Below are positions 12,851 through 25,779 of a stretch of 64,000 bases of DNA, in pieces. The translations under genes and the position numbers were made by a program. The stretch is from Toxonevra muliebris (lineage: Eukaryota; Arthropoda; Insecta; Diptera; Pallopteridae), in contig OY829329.1 of assembly GCA_963691655.1 (NCBI GenBank), positions 20,350,708-20,414,707 of the forward strand. The letters are read 5' to 3'. The notes under the pieces are model-generated. The model made no database searches. It worked only from the letters and a program-made list of their open reading frames with translations, and was not told the DNA's origin. How positions within the stretch are numbered: the first letter of the stretch is position 1; each line of letters starts with the position of its first letter.

Positions 12851-15009
12851 TAAACAGAACGAACATCACAATACGACACGACAACAACAACGAAGTGAAA
12901 GAAGTATATGGCAGTAAAAAAAGAAGAAGAAGAAGAACTTGATACATTCGTTTTTTGGCGGCAAATTCGAACGGTTAAGTTTCAAAATACTCACATAAAA
13001 CGGAAGTGGAGAGTTCTGAATGTGTTGGTGTTTGAATGTGTGTACGTATATGTGATCTAAATTCAGGTAAATATGCGGCAAATACAAAAACAATACAAAT
13101 ACAACGAATAAATACGAATATAAACGATTGTGCGCATTTGATATACCTACGAGTAGTTGAACCCTGAGGCGTATGAGTAACAAAAAAAAAAAATGAATGC
13201 AACACGTGGTACTCGTACTCATATCTTTTGTTGTTGTTTTTTTTTTTTGCATGTGCTCCCTCCTTTCCTATCTATTTACTATAATTTCACATACATACAA
13301 CACATATTAATATATGCTGTCAACAGTTGTAAACAAATTTAGTTACAATTCATACACGAATTTGTTAAATTATTAGATTTAGCTTTTCGTTATAGTTTTT
13401 CACAAATACTTTTACCAATTTTCTTATCAACATCAATTATCATTTATGATTTGATTCGTAGAGAGCAAATGTGTTGACGATTGTTTTAGAAATTGCGTTT
13501 TTTTTTTTTTTTATATTTTTTTTAGTTTTGCTGCTGCTGCCTGGCTGGCGTTTTCACAATATTCAATTAATTCTGATTAATTCTCATAAAACGATAAAAT
13601 TTTGTTGCACACAAAATTTATTTGCTTTTTTTTATTTTTGGTTTTGGTGATTCTATGTTTTTGTTATTTTATTTTATTGTTTTATTTCTTTCGTCGCACA
13701 TAAGTAAATAAAATTTGCATTAATTATTTTGCCTGCTTGTCATTCAGTAGATAAGATAAAATATTTTCTGATTTACGTTTCCACCACCAAATTATCACAA
13801 CCACCACCAAAAATTCATCAATTAAAATATTTTATGAACGTTTTTAACCAGTTACTTAGTTAGTTTTGGTTTTTGATTGTTCCACCCTGACGTTAATCAC
13901 TAAATGATTTCCTACTCCTTCTTGCAGCAATTAGTGTTGGATAGCATGGCTCTGAATTTAGTTTTAATGACTGGAAAAATGTCAACAGTTGTTTTCTGAT
14001 ACTAGATGATTGTATTTTATAAACAGCTTAGGTCAAAATAATAGTAGTGACTTTTACTTTAAGTTTCGTATCAGGAAAATAATACCATATTTGTTTTCAA
14101 TGCAATAATTATAAAATGTAAATAAAATAAATCTTGACTGTCTACAACAAATATATTTTTATCTAAAAGGATTTGAAATAAATTTAAAAAACCAAAATAT
14201 ATGAATTGGACGGTTGTTTGGTGTTAAAATAGGGATAGGAACATTATTTAAAAATAAAAATCATATTTCTACTAGATAATCTTAAAACTTATTAAACTTG
14301 ACTCTTTTTGGCTATATTAACGACCCATCACCGGGACATACAGTCAACTAAGCCTCAGAAACTTTCTATAGGAATCGTTTGCCATCACTAGAGCTCTGAA
14401 ACTCCCCAAAACTGTCGGTACTAAAGATTTTCTTAGTATAACACGCTACTACTACAACACGTTTTCACTCCAACTCGATTTATAAATAGCGAAATTTCTC
14501 ATATAGCACGATCAGTGAAAATAATTTCGAAATACAAATCGATTTCCAAATTCACAACAATTTGATAAAATATTTAACTATGTAACCATGTGTTTCTAAT
14601 TTCAATTTGAGACATTTTGAAAATATAAGTTCACACTGTGTTTATGTTTCATTATAGCCGTTCCCCTAATGGAGATAACAGTGCCTACATGGGATGCGTT
14701 CCTCTTGCGGGTCGTGTAGTTCTTGTGAATCTTGTGCATCTCTGCAGAATATCTACCATAAAAATAGAGGTAGGATAGCGGCGCTTAGGCCACGTCTATT
14801 ACAACAAGTGCCTACAACAAGGTATTTTTCCGAAACCCTGAAAACTAGTCTTATTGTTCAAGCCTGGGAAATAATTAGACCAGCTATCATCCTACCGACC
14901 ACTATGCATGCTTGACACGGCCCACTCTATGGAACGTACTACGGGGTTTTAAAGCTTAGCATCGTTTTGGTGGCGGCGGCTTAAAGTCGGCGGCCAGGAT
15001 TTGTACGCC
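12851..15009. other. Non-coding DNA rich in homopolymer and CAA tracts
   Basis: Several poly-T runs and CAA/CAG tracts occur. No supported exon was found, although a 128-codon minus-strand frame (12866-13252) exists because of the low complexity. It could hold regulatory DNA, but nothing specific can be named. Confidence 0.4.
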
Positions 15010-16025
15010 ACCTCACTTGAATTGGCTGCACAAAAAAACGGAAGTGGTGCTAATTAGTACGCGGAAAAAACGTGAGGACTTAACGATCGAAGTTGGTCGC
15101 AGCCATCATTGAAATATCTAAGTGTGTTAATAGACACCAAGATGTGTTTCAAGGAGCATCTCTCGGCGGCTAGCACAAAAGCTTTCAAAATCCAGGACGC
15201 CATAGCTCGCGGTCTGCCAAAAATTGATGGACCACGTGAGGGAAGAAGGCAACTTATATCTATGGTCGTCGACTCGGTGATGATGTATGCAGCGCCGATA
15301 TACCGAGAGGCGTGTTCTACTCATAGGCTTAGTGAAATTAAGCTATCCTGCGGATATCGCACCATTTCAGACGATGCCATTTGCGTGTTAGCCGGAAAGA
15401 TTCCTTTTGACCTGCGAGCTAATGAAATGCAGTATCTTTACAGCTCAACAAAAGAGAGACCAACGATGGTAAGACGCTCAAAAAAACGACAAAGCACGTT
15501 ACAAGAATGGCAGAAAAGATGGGAGCAGTCCGGTAAAGGAAGGTGGACTTTTCAACTTATACTGAAAGTGTCTGACTGGATTAACAGAAAGCATGGCAGC
15601 TTGGACTACTACACCACACAGTTGCCGAGTGGGTATGGTGGATACCTCCACAGGTTTAAAATCAGGGGAGACCCATATTTTCCGGCGTGCTCGGAAGAGT
15701 TTGAAAGCGCGATGTACGTTCTCCTATACTGTAAGCATTTCACGAGGGAAAGAGACGAAATCGGTCGCGTCTTTGGAAGGCTACCAATGATGGAAAATCT
15801 AGTACGATAGATGTTAGAGCCATGAAAAATGGGTAGCAGTATCTGGGGTAGCTGCTAAAATTATGAAGGCACTTCGCATTGAGGAAGAACAACGCGCAAG
15901 AACACAACGACGAGTTCAATCAGCTACAACGGCTGTGATATACCGACATGAAAGGACAGACGCGACTTCGACTGACAAACGTACGCTTCGAGCGATAATG
16001 CTCTTGACGGCCCTTCTGACGTACT
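15010..16025 (+). pseudogene. R1-like non-LTR retrotransposon relic (RT C-terminus and zinc-knuckle tail)
   Basis: The open frame 15109-15810 (233 codons) reads as the end of an R1-clade ORF2. It has the thumb motif KYLSVLIDTKMCFKEH, then a SVMMYAAPIYREA-type motif, AICVLAGKIPFDLRANE, and a degraded C-terminal finger (YFPACSEEFESAMYVLLYC) in which the second Cys of the usual CPxC is replaced. Upstream in another frame (about 15022-15110) is KTEVVLISTRKKRE, the motif that normally precedes KYLGVLID, so there is a frameshift near 15105. Downstream, in a third frame (15826-16025), comes KWVAVSGVAAKIMKALRIEE, the usual C-terminal tail. In an intact element this protein copies RNA into genomic targets. 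Here the 5' two thirds and the catalytic YADD are missing. Confidence 0.8.
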
Positions 16026-16867
16026 AACCACGGTGGTCTCGGGATATGATCCCATACAACGACGGAGCGCTCTGATTTCGAGTAAATTTCGTGTGCTATT
16101 AAATTTCGCTTAACTCAGAATTTAAGTCAGTTTTAATTAACCTGTTTTAATTTCGTCACAAACTAAGCTTAAAGTTACAATTTTCGCCATCTTTGGCAAA
16201 CTATAATGAAAGGTCTTTGATCTTTTATTCATTTTTCATCATGATGGCATACTTTTAGGGTTAACAAAAAAAGCTATATTTAAATTGAACTTTTTCCTGA
16301 GAGCGGAAGAAAGCGGAGGATGTTTTTGCATATTATGATAAAGAAAGGTTCCTTCTAAAATTGAATAAAATCTAGAAACATATTTTCCAGATTTTCTCTC
16401 CCAAAATTCGTCAATTTTCAGCTTTCATATTTTCAAAAAACTACCTAACTTTGAAAACAATACAGAATCTTTGCCTTTCCAAATCTTGATTAAAAGAGAA
16501 CACCTTAATGCAAATACAAAACTAGAACTTTCGTCAGGATATCATTTGAAACTTATTTTTCAGATGTTTTTTACTCAACGGACTAAAATACTATAGAACG
16601 ATTCAATATTTTTGTGAACAATTTTTTGAATCTTGCAACCCACACTAATTTTTTTTTCACCAAGATTTTTTTGGGGTTTTCTTAGTTGAAGTATTATCTT
16701 TAAAATGACATCAAATATGTTTGGTTTTAACATTATGAATTTTGTCTATGGGTGAATCACTGTGCACGGTCTACGTTATTCCTACAGTAATAAGCATAGC
16801 CCGCGAGGCCACTAGCGGCAAACAGTTGAAGAAGTAATGCGCAGTTTTTACTCTGGACGTAAAAACG
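16026..16867. other. Non-coding DNA
   Basis: No supported feature between the two R1-like relics. Confidence 0.4.
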
Positions 16868-17295
16868 CTATCTCTTCGGCGAGCTGACCTCAAATAATAA
16901 GCGTATTATAACGTTTTGATGCACCGAAGTATCTGCTTCGAGTAATCGCAGATTACTTCCGAAACAGGTTACTACTATATAACATCGATGACGGCGTGAA
17001 GCAAGCTTGTAGTAAGCTAAATGCAACGAAGCAATTGCGCAAATAAGAAAAAGCTTGAATAGTTTCAAACTGGAGTTGGCAGGCAAAAAACCGAGTTCAT
17101 GCTACTGAGCAAAAAACAAGTGCGCGAAGAGCTAGTCATCACAGTTGGTGATCATTTCATTACCTCACAGCCATATCTGAAATACCTAGGAGTACTCATC
17201 GACTCTAAGATGACATTTTTATAGCACTTAGAAGCGGCAAGTTATAAAGCAGCCAGAATAAAGCGTGCGCTAACACACATTGTCTTTAGACCAGT
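16868..17295 (+). pseudogene. Second R1-like reverse transcriptase relic
   Basis: Three collinear pieces of an R1-type RT are visible in shifting frames. The first is PQIISVL and RFDAPKYLLRVIADYFRNRL, which precedes LLYNIDDG (about 16880-16995). Next is AIAQIRKSLNSFKLELAGKK (17029-17088). Last is TEFMLLSKKQVREELVI followed by YLKYLGVLIDSKMTF (17094-17221) and, after a TAG, HLEAASYKAARIKRAL. In-frame stops sit at a conserved Trp position and elsewhere. The catalytic YADD region is deleted between LLYNIDDG and the KLELAGKK part. It is older than the relic at 15010-16025. Confidence 0.75.
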
Positions 17296-19876
17296 GTTAG
17301 GTAAAATTCAATCTGAATTGCACAATTCAATTGAATTATGTATTTATAACGAGTGGTTAAACTTTAAAATTGGGTCTTATCAGACCATAACTTCTGCACA
17401 TTCGTCATTTTGGCTATGATATGTAAAACTACTTAATAAGTTTCAGCTTAAAGTGTTTATAATACTGTCAATATGACTAAAACTAATGGCTAAAGACTAA
17501 TTCCTTTAGTGGCGATTATAACTAATTATTTAATCATAACTAAATTTAGCCATGATTCGTTAGTCATGATTAAAATTTTAGTTGTCTTATTAATTGATTG
17601 AAAAAATTAGTTGATTACGCCCTACTCTGCTGTAAGCTTGATCTTAATATTTCGGAAAATTGACACATATGTATTGTTGTGAACTTTTGGATTGGCTAAT
17701 GGTGGCTATTTTGTAGGCAGATGAACCCAGAATGTAGTTTTTAATTCAATTTGTTTCATGACCAAAATAATATTTGCTTGATACTGAAACTGTTGCGTTT
17801 TGCCACTACTATTATTTTGACCCTTGCTGTATAAATTTTGGACAACTTTGATTATAAGTTGGCAACCGGATTTACATATCATCAAACAGTTTTGGTAGTT
17901 CAAAATAGCAACAAAAAATTAATTGGCAATGATTTTTGTATATAATATTTTAAGTTCTAATAAATAAATTAAGCGAAGACTCTTGACATTTATATCCGTA
18001 ATTATGTATAGTTAGTACGACAGTTTCGTGACAGTTATTGTTTTCTTTTTTTTTGCGAGTAATATTTTTAAACGCATGGGATGGGGGGGGGGGGGGAGGG
18101 TTGGTAGCCAATCGTTTTACTCGTAATACTATGAAAAATTTGATAATATCAACCGAGAAGTAAATAATTTGCTGCTGTTTCAATATTTATTTGTCCGGTA
18201 TGAAATTTGAAACTAATAAACCTACGCTAATTGATATGAGATTAGGTTACTGCCACTGGTCCACTGCGTGATTTGTAATTAATTAACTATTACGTAAGGT
18301 ATTCTATTTAAAAGTTTGTGTGTGGGTGAAATTTTCCAGCGGGTATAATCAAGAAAAATGCATCAGATTTAGAAAGGGGCTAAAATTTTTTGATAGTCCT
18401 TTAACTTAAACCAACATTTTATTTCAAAATAAGTAAACTGAAAAATGAAATAAATTTTCAATAACTAAATTGATTGAAAATTCCAATTTATCCGATGAAA
18501 ATTGATTGAAAATATAAAATAGAATATATAATATAAAAAAAAAAAAAAAAATATTTTTAATACATCACATCCTGAGTAATAAGTATTTCTTGGGATCAAA
18601 TATATTTAACACAGTATTTTAGAAGTTATTATAGGTTAAAGACAGCGAATTGTGGAAAAATTGCATATTCTTTCAAAAGTTTGGTCAGGTGTAGCCTCCT
18701 AAAAATATTTTAGGACCTGTGAAGTTGTAATCTCTACAACAAGCTTACTATTTTATACAGATGCATTTCTCATTTGAAATGCAAAATAATTAATTTTACT
18801 ATTTTTTTGTTGATTTTCAAAACCACGTTCCAAAAAAGTATGTCTGTTCACCTGGTTTCTAAGCCAGGTGAAATACAAAGTTTTTAAATTACCAACAATT
18901 TATCAATTGACGAATGAACCAAAAGTAATGATAAAGTGCTTTAATTTCATATATATAAATTAGTTTAGAGCACATATACAGAGAGTCAAAAAATTTTATC
19001 ATAAAAAATTACATTTTAGGGCACGAGAAATCGGAAACTAAGAGAGGGGAAAAGTTTTGGTCATTTAGATATGACTTTGACCCTTTTTTGCCACCAGTAA
19101 ACTTTATTCGATTTGGAAAATTATTTTTCCAATATTTTTCCCTTCATAAACAGGAATATCAGAGCTATGAGCTTTAAAGTTATGCAATACAGTACAGGTA
19201 AGTCAAATTTATTTTGGCCCATGTCAAATTGTACCTAAAATGTGCCAATTGTACATAATGTACTTTTTAGTTCGTAAAAGTCGGAAAAAGGTACAATTGT
19301 ACCTATTTTTTCATCACTGGTCTGGGAGTTAAACTTTTAGAAAGTTGAAATATAATATATGAATACGAATCCTACAAATTTAGCTCAGCTGAAACACAAA
19401 TGCGATGCTGCCATATTATTTTGTTTCTGATAGATTTTGAAGATTTTCAACAGACAAATTTTTATTTTTTGATATGGCAGCACTGCAAGTTCATTGCATG
19501 TTTCAGGGTTCGAACCTTGGAAATCTAATCTAATGTAAATGATACAAAAAACGTAGCAAAACCAAAATTTCCGTTGTAAATTTACAAATTTCCTTAACAT
19601 AAAAAAATAATTTTTTTCATAGAAATATGTATATTTAAAAATGTACATAAATTTGCTACGATCGTAGTAAAGTCCGAACCCTGGCATGTGTATATTATGA
19701 TCAGCTGATCACAAAACAATTGAATAAAACATGAACGAAAATTCTGGCTGCGCTTCTTGCTCAAAAATCTGTGAAAACTTAAAACTAATGTATTCTTATG
19801 GAAACGAGCGAATTGACCGTAAGATTGCGCCACTGGAACACGACGACAATTGTAGCTGTCGCTCATATAAATTTAA
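17296..19876. other. Non-coding DNA with a G homopolymer
   Basis: No supported gene. A nearly pure G run lies at about 18080-18101. Near 19200-19320 short GTACAATTGTACC-like motifs recur, resembling GTACCAA motifs at 61700-61800. Confidence 0.4.
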
Positions 19877-20120
19877 GACGATCTCGATAGTCTAGTGGAT
19901 ACAGCACTATACTTTCATCCTGAAGGTTGCGGGTTCGATTCCCGTCTTGGTCGGGTGGTTAATTCTCATAAATTTTTTATATTCACTATCGATATGAAGT
20001 GGATAAGAATTATAAGAATGTGTACAAGTACACACCATGGTTGGTAATAGCAAAACCACAGAGCTGATAAAAAAATTGCCACAGCCGTTCGGAATCAGCG
20101 TTAAACTGTAGGTTCCCTAC
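19877..20120 (+). mobile_element. tRNA-derived SINE, copy with intact pol III boxes
   Basis: The head has a perfect A box (TAGTCTAGTGG, 19888-19898) and a perfect B box (GGTTCGATTCC, 19932-19942) 44 bp apart, as in a tRNA. The anticodon-arm region (CTTTCATCCTGAAGG) resembles tRNA-Glu. The body includes TATATTCACTATCGATATGA, a GTGTACAAGTACACACCATG segment, and CCGTTCGGAATCAGCGTTAA. It aligns along its length with the SINE at 56637-56904. The 3' end appears cut near 20120, where another tRNA-like head begins. Confidence 0.8.
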
Positions 20121-20124
20121 CATC

Positions 20125-20200
20125 GCCACAGTGGTCTAGTGGCAGAGTGCCAGTTTCTTATCTCTGGAGACCCGATCTCGATTTTCGGCTTGGGTATGTT
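20125..20200 (+). mobile_element. Degenerate tRNA-like SINE head
   Basis: AGTGGTCTAGTGGCAGAGTG provides an A-box-like region, and GGAGACCCGATCTCGATTTT a weak B-box-like region. It directly abuts the preceding SINE. Probably the head of a second SINE family rather than a tRNA gene, because the stems do not close. Confidence 0.45.
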
Positions 20201-22324
20201 TCTTATCTATCTTTCTTTCTTGTGGCTTTGGTACAATAGATCTTATAGATCGCAGTGCCTGACTTTCGAGTCGTCCTTTCTTCAAATAATAATAATATAA
20301 ATTTATTCTACTTTGACAAGCGACAGAGTGAATGCTAAACAAAATATCAGCCCTGCAAGTAATTAAAATAAATAAAAAAAAAATAATCAAGTCGCTGACA
20401 ACACGATATCATTTAATGCGGACGCTATCTTGTCGTCGGGCGCCAGCGTCGCTGTCACATTGATTCTGTTCTAACTATAATACTTTATATAAACGTGTAC
20501 TCATATTCCACAAAACTTAGAGTAAAATTCCGGAGTCAGAAAGTACATATTTATTAATCTATAAAAAATGTTACAATTTTGGATCAAGAAAGTGTAGGGC
20601 CCCCTTAACCCTCATCGGCCCCTCAAACTGTAGTACGAAATAGTTCTTCTGTATGCGTCTGCATACAAAATTTTTTCTAAGCTTTTTTAATTTATGTAAA
20701 AAATAGAATTGGTGAATCTTAAAATTTCCGTTTCATTGTTACAATATTTAATATATTTAATTTACTTAAAAAAAAAAAAAAAGAAAATGAATGCGGAAAA
20801 ACCGATTAGGGTTAAGACGTATGAATTCAAAGTTTATATTGTATGGTAATATCCGTTTTATAGGCTTGATGTCACAATTTCCTGATGTATTTATAAACAA
20901 ATTTTATTTTTATTCTCTCACTAATTACAACATCTTATTTCGTAATTGTAAATCATAATAAATTCACTAATCTCATTCAGCATTCACGTACATGTGTGTA
21001 GGTTTTTAGATTTTTACCCCAAACTCTAAAAAAGTAAATTTTTTTATGATTTTGACAAATTTTTGCTGTTTTTTTCCAAAAAATACAACGTAGGCACTAC
21101 TCAACATCACGTCATGAACAAAGTCACAAAACTTAGCTAAAGTATAAAAGCTAAAAAATACAAAAAAAAAAAAAGACGAAGCTCCTAAAACAAGCCGCAA
21201 ATCCAGCAGATGGTGGTAGGTGGAGGCAGATGCGTAGATAGGTAGCGAGCTAAGTTTGGCTGGTAATGCCCGCATTTTATTATTTTTGGCGACAATGCCA
21301 ATGCCAAAAAAATACCGAAAACACTGTAATGCTTTTATCTAAATATTTTTATATTTAGTATTTGTGTATGTGGGTAAGTATGTGTTTATGTGTTTTATAT
21401 AAGTTTTCTGGTACCTACACAAACACAATTAAATGAATATTAAATGCAGAAAAGTTGCCTAATTATGAGAAGATAATTATCATGCAAATAAAATTCCAAA
21501 GAAAATGCGCCAAATGTTAGTAAATTTTTCTCTGTTGTTTTCTTCAAAAAAAAAAAAAAAATAAGAAGAAAAAGCTCTACGGAGGCAGCAATTAAAGGAA
21601 AAATGAAATAAACTTTAGAGGTAACATTAAGGAGAGAAAACTTTAATTTGGTTTTGTGACACGCAAAAATTTAAGATGAAGTAATAAGCATGTTTTTGTT
21701 TCTTCTGGAAGTTTTAATAATTATTTGTTTTGGATACTTAAATACGTACAAGTTTTGCAGATATTTTGATATGATGAATGTGATATAAATATTACTGTAG
21801 GTCAAACCCAAGTAACAATTTTTGCATTGCAACTGTTTTACAACATAAAAAATGGCAATTTTATGATCATTTTAATCCCAAAAAAAATGGTAAAATTACA
21901 GTTTTTTTAAAATGCTGCCACTGTACTTTATCGGTCCAAAATTTTAGCAATTTTTAAAGGACTGATTGATTAATAAAAATATACTCTCTGAATCGCGACT
22001 TTTTTTTTTGTCATTTATCACAGTGCAACAGTAAATTTCAAATGTTAAATGGATAACTTTCAATCGCTGAATCCGAGTACAACTCAGGTTTTCTCTATCA
22101 CTGGGATCCCCGATATGGGGGCCGAAACTCGTAATTTTGGTTTGCACGGGACCAATATAAAACTTTTCTTATTTTACCTTTAACATTTTTCATAACTAAG
22201 AGAAAATTGTTTATTATGGAAGGAAGGAAAAAAATTGCTAAGACTGTAACGCTCCCCCAACTCCCCTTACCCACCCTTTTGGGTGTTATATGAAACCCCT
22301 ATTCGATATATGACAATGACCAGG
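20201..22324. other. Non-coding DNA
   Basis: No supported gene. Several A and T homopolymer runs are present. Confidence 0.4.
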
Positions 22325-22909
22325 TAAACGAATGCGAAACCTATCATTAGGTTTTAATGAAAAATGTTCCTCAACGAAAAGTGGTTGGTCCAACTTTTTT
22401 AAAGAAATTAATCCTTGAAAAATTTTTTTTTTTTATAATTGATTGTTGGAAAAAATAATAAAGATTCTTTGAAAAAAATATTCTCCATCAAAAAATAGTT
22501 GTAATCATTGAAAGTCAAAACCACCTTAGTCTAAACTTTTCCCAGAAATTAATCCTCGACAGACTTAAATCATTTATTTTTGCTATAATTCCTCAATAAA
22601 GAATTTACAGCTGAAAAAACAGCAAACAGTTTTTGAGGAAAATATCTCCAATCAAAAAGTAGTTGGGGTCACCAAAGATCAAAATTGCCTAGGTCCAACT
22701 TTTACAAAATTAACCCTTAAAAAAACAAAATTTTATAATCCTTTTGTACTGGATTGATTGTTGGAAAAAATAATAAAGATTTTTCGGAAAAAGTATTCTT
22801 CATCAAAAAATAGTTGAAGTCATTGAAGGTCGAAACCACCTTAGTCCAACTTTCTCCCTGAGATTAATCTTTGACAGACTAAAATCTTTTATTTTTGCTA
22901 TAATGCCTT
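22325..22909. repeat. ~155-bp tandem repeat organised as ~310-bp dimers
   Basis: GATTGTTGGAAAAAATAATA recurs about 313 bp apart (from about 22441 and 22754). The ACCACCTTAGTC and CTTTTATTTTTGCTATAAT blocks recur at about 308-bp spacing. The half-period motif CCAACTTTT / ATTAATCCT recurs roughly every 150-155 bp. The array stops abruptly where the maT transposon begins at 22912. Confidence 0.75.
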
Positions 22910-22911
22910 TA

Positions 22912-24209
22912 CAGGGTGACAATTGTAAAGTGACGCAAGTTTAATACTCTGCAGCAAGCTTTGCCATTTACCGTTACTTTAATTTAAAAAGCAAATTCAT
23001 TCATCATTGGCTTTGCTTTTAATTTCATTTGAATTTTTGTTATTACATTTTGAAATTTCCATAAAAATGGACAAGGAAAATATTCGTCGTGAAATTATGA
23101 AATTTCATTTGGCAAATTATAGTAGCCGTCAAATTGCAAAGGCTTTAAATTTGTCAAGTCGTACGGTAGACCGAGCTATTATTCGATATAATGAAACTGG
23201 GGGTTTTGGAGATAGAGACCGGGGAAAATTTTCAACAGTTGCCACTACTGGTTTAACAGAAAAAACTCGTAAACGAATCAAGCGAAATCCAAGGCGCTCA
23301 ATGAGAAAAATCGCTAAGGAAGTGGGAGTAAACCGTGAAACAGTGCAAATCATTGCAAAATCAAAGCTTAATCTTAAGCCGTACAAGCTCCGAAAAGCTC
23401 AAGATCTGACACAAAAAAAGAAAGATTTGCGACTGCAAAGATGCAAGGCATTGCTACGCTCCTCCGTGTTAAAAAATGTTGAAAATATCTCGTTTACAGA
23501 TGAAAAAATTTTCACGGTTGAACAACATTTCAATGCGCAAAATGACCGAATGTGGCTAACATCATCATCGCAACAAAATAGGACTGTTGGCCGAGTTCAA
23601 AAGCCAGCTTCCGTTATGGTATGGGCTGGAGTTGCCGCTAATGCCAGAACCCAGAACTAATATTCGTTGAAGAGGGTGTTAAAATTGACCAGGTTGTTTA
23701 TTTTAAATGAACATGTTCTTCCCTGGGCCCAAGATACATTTGGAAATGAAAATTGGACTTTCCAGCAAGATTCTGCACCTTCCCACATGGCAAAATTAAC
23801 GCAAACATGGATAAAAGACAATTTTTCTGGATTCATAACATCTCAAGAATATAATACAATACAATACAATCTCAAGAATGGCCACCATACTCCCTAGACT
23901 TGAATCCAATGGACTACTCTATTTGGAGTATTTTAGAGAGTAAGACTTGTGCATCTCAACACCACAGTCTGGAGTCGCTGACAAATTCATTAGAGAAATT
24001 GATCAGGAAGTCCTGCGGCGAACAGTCCTACGATTTCCGGATCGATTGAAGGCATGTGTGCAGGCTAAAGGAGGTTATATTGAATGAGGTGGGGTTCAAA
24101 TGAATGCTTATATATTCAGCAATGTTAACACTTAATTGTACTTAATGGAAGTACGTCCTTTTGAAAATAACTGCTGAAATGTGTGCGTCACTTTACGATT
24201 GTCACCCTG
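22912..24209 (+). mobile_element. maT (DD37D Tc1/mariner) transposon, copy 1, complete ends
   Basis: Terminal inverted repeats CAGGGTGACAATTGTAAAGT (22912) and the mirrored ACTTTACGATTGTCACCCTG (24190-24209) are flanked by the TA target duplication (22910-22911 and 24210-24211). Length 1298 bp. One transposase gene is inside. The sister copy is at 34285-35480 on the opposite strand. Confidence 0.93.
23067..24087 (+). pseudogene. maT-family transposase, frameshifted
   Basis: The transposase would cut and paste the element at TA sites. The Met at 23067 (MDKENIRREIMKF) is chosen because both copies share it; an upstream in-frame Met at 23007 exists but is less likely. Order of parts: paired HTH region (about residues 1-110, with SSRQIAKALNLSSRTVDRAI and SMRKIAKEVGVNRETVQII), then the DDD core with the first Asp in FTDEK, the second in FQQDSAPSH and the third in LNPMDYSIW. 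With the insertion removed there are 37 residues between the second and third Asp, so the signature is DD37D. Compared with copy 2 there is a 2-nt insertion near 23648, an 8-nt deletion near 23705, a 29-nt insertion near 23855-23880 and a 12-nt deletion near 23990. It cannot make an active enzyme. Confidence 0.88.
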
Positions 24210-25466
24210 TATATAGGGTTTCGTAAAAACAAAGTTAAAAAACGAGGAAAGAATTAACAAATCTTATTTTTTCTAGTATAGCAGAACATTTAAATTTCAG
24301 ACCAATTCGTTAAATTTGAAACGGGTTTAATTCGAATTCTCCCAGAAAAAAAAACTTCTTAAAAAGGTCCGAAATAACGTAAATTCAACTTTCGACTGTG
24401 ATCTATAAAGTGGTTTCTTAGATAGAGCATGTATCCATATGGAGAATTCGGACTATCGGTTTTTAACATATAAAATATAACGCTATAATCGTCTATATCT
24501 TTGATACTTTCTCGGAGTTTCTCTCTGAAATTTTCTAAATTGAAATAATTCTTTTGTTACGTTAATGGATTACCAAAAAAAAAATCGTTTTAATTTCCAA
24601 AATGGTTATATGTAACCAATAAAAAAAAAATGTTGGTTGCGGTTATTGTTATGGACAAGGTTACAATGGTTAATGGTTACAAGACTTTTTTAAAAAAATT
24701 TTATTTTCAGTTCCCGATTTAAAATAAATTAATTTAATAAATTTAATTTAAATAAATTTAAAAGTGTTTTGAATGATTTTAAAAATGAGCAACTTAACGA
24801 TTAATTAATATCATCTGAGTTGCGTCTGCAATATGCTCTAAAAATTTTATATTAAATAAACATTCATAAAGTTTGCATACATTTTTATTTTACATACGCC
24901 GATTAGTTTGTTATTCACACACACACACAGGCAAATCTTTACATTTATATCTTTAAATACATTTACAAAAATTTTCAATTTGGGTTGAATACACAAGAAA
25001 GTGAATTTCATATACTACAGTTCACCTTCGTACTTATAAAGAGAATGTTAGGAACTATAACAAATTGAATTTATACTTATAAAAATGTATATGATTTCCC
25101 TAATAAATATGTGGTAAAAATCATAGAATTTTTAAAGCGCGTTATATTGAGCCTGGATTCTTCTAATACCGCTTTATACGAGTGCTAACTGTACTTGTTC
25201 ACTTACTTGTCAGCACGTGCCTCAATGAACGTACAAATTGCCTTAATCCAAACATACATTTATCAGAGGCGGATCTACGGCGGGTTTTCGGATTCAAACC
25301 CGTGATATATTTTTTAATAAATTTCGAAAATGATTGTTATTGGTGGAAATATTTTATTTAAAATATTAAATTCTTAAATTCTTTGATATATTTTTTCCAA
25401 CCTGCCAGTTTTTAAAAACTGCGAAGTTCCTTAGAAAATTCTTCAAGTGTTTCATTTGCAGAACGT
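24210..25466. other. Non-coding DNA with a GGTTGCGGTTATTG repeat fragment
   Basis: About 24560-24690 contains ATGTTGGTTGCGGTTATTG and GGTTACAATGGTTAATGGTT, related to the ends of the element at 60525-61895. No gene supported. Confidence 0.45.
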
Positions 25467-25779
25467 GATATGACAGGCTGAGAGGAAAAGCGGGCTAAAA
25501 TTTATATAAGAGCAAAAGTGAAATAATTTTGAGTGTCAGTGCAAGAATGGCATAAGTAATACGGTTTAGAGTGAAAACGAAACGCCTTAAAAGTAAGAGC
25601 AAAAATGGTATAACAATTCTTTCAGAACAAGAACAGCATAGTTTTTTATTCCGTTTTCGCTCTGAACATATTTCGTTTCACTTTTGCTCTGAACATATTT
25701 CGTATTGTAAGTAAAATTATTCCACTTTTTTCTGAACGTAGAAGTTATACCACTTTTCTTCTCAGCGTCTCATATATCG
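25467..25779. mobile_element. Foldback MITE with GCTGAGAGGAAAAG ends
   Basis: The left end GATATGACAGGCTGAGAGGA mirrors the right end TCTTCTCAGCGTCTCATATA. The interior repeats TTCACTTTTGCTCTGAACAT-type motifs. Related to 4991-5192 and to sequence at 57230-57440. Confidence 0.6.

Noticed and set aside
12866..13252. 128-codon minus-strand frame
   Set aside because: Dominated by homopolymer Phe and Leu runs from poly-T and CAA tracts.
14694..14915. 73-codon Cys/Ser-rich frame upstream of the R1-like relic
   Set aside because: Does not match the R1 protein at that position and has no other family signature.
19877..19955. A functional tRNA gene
   Set aside because: A and B boxes are perfect, but the acceptor and other stems do not close and the SINE body follows directly, so it is a SINE head.
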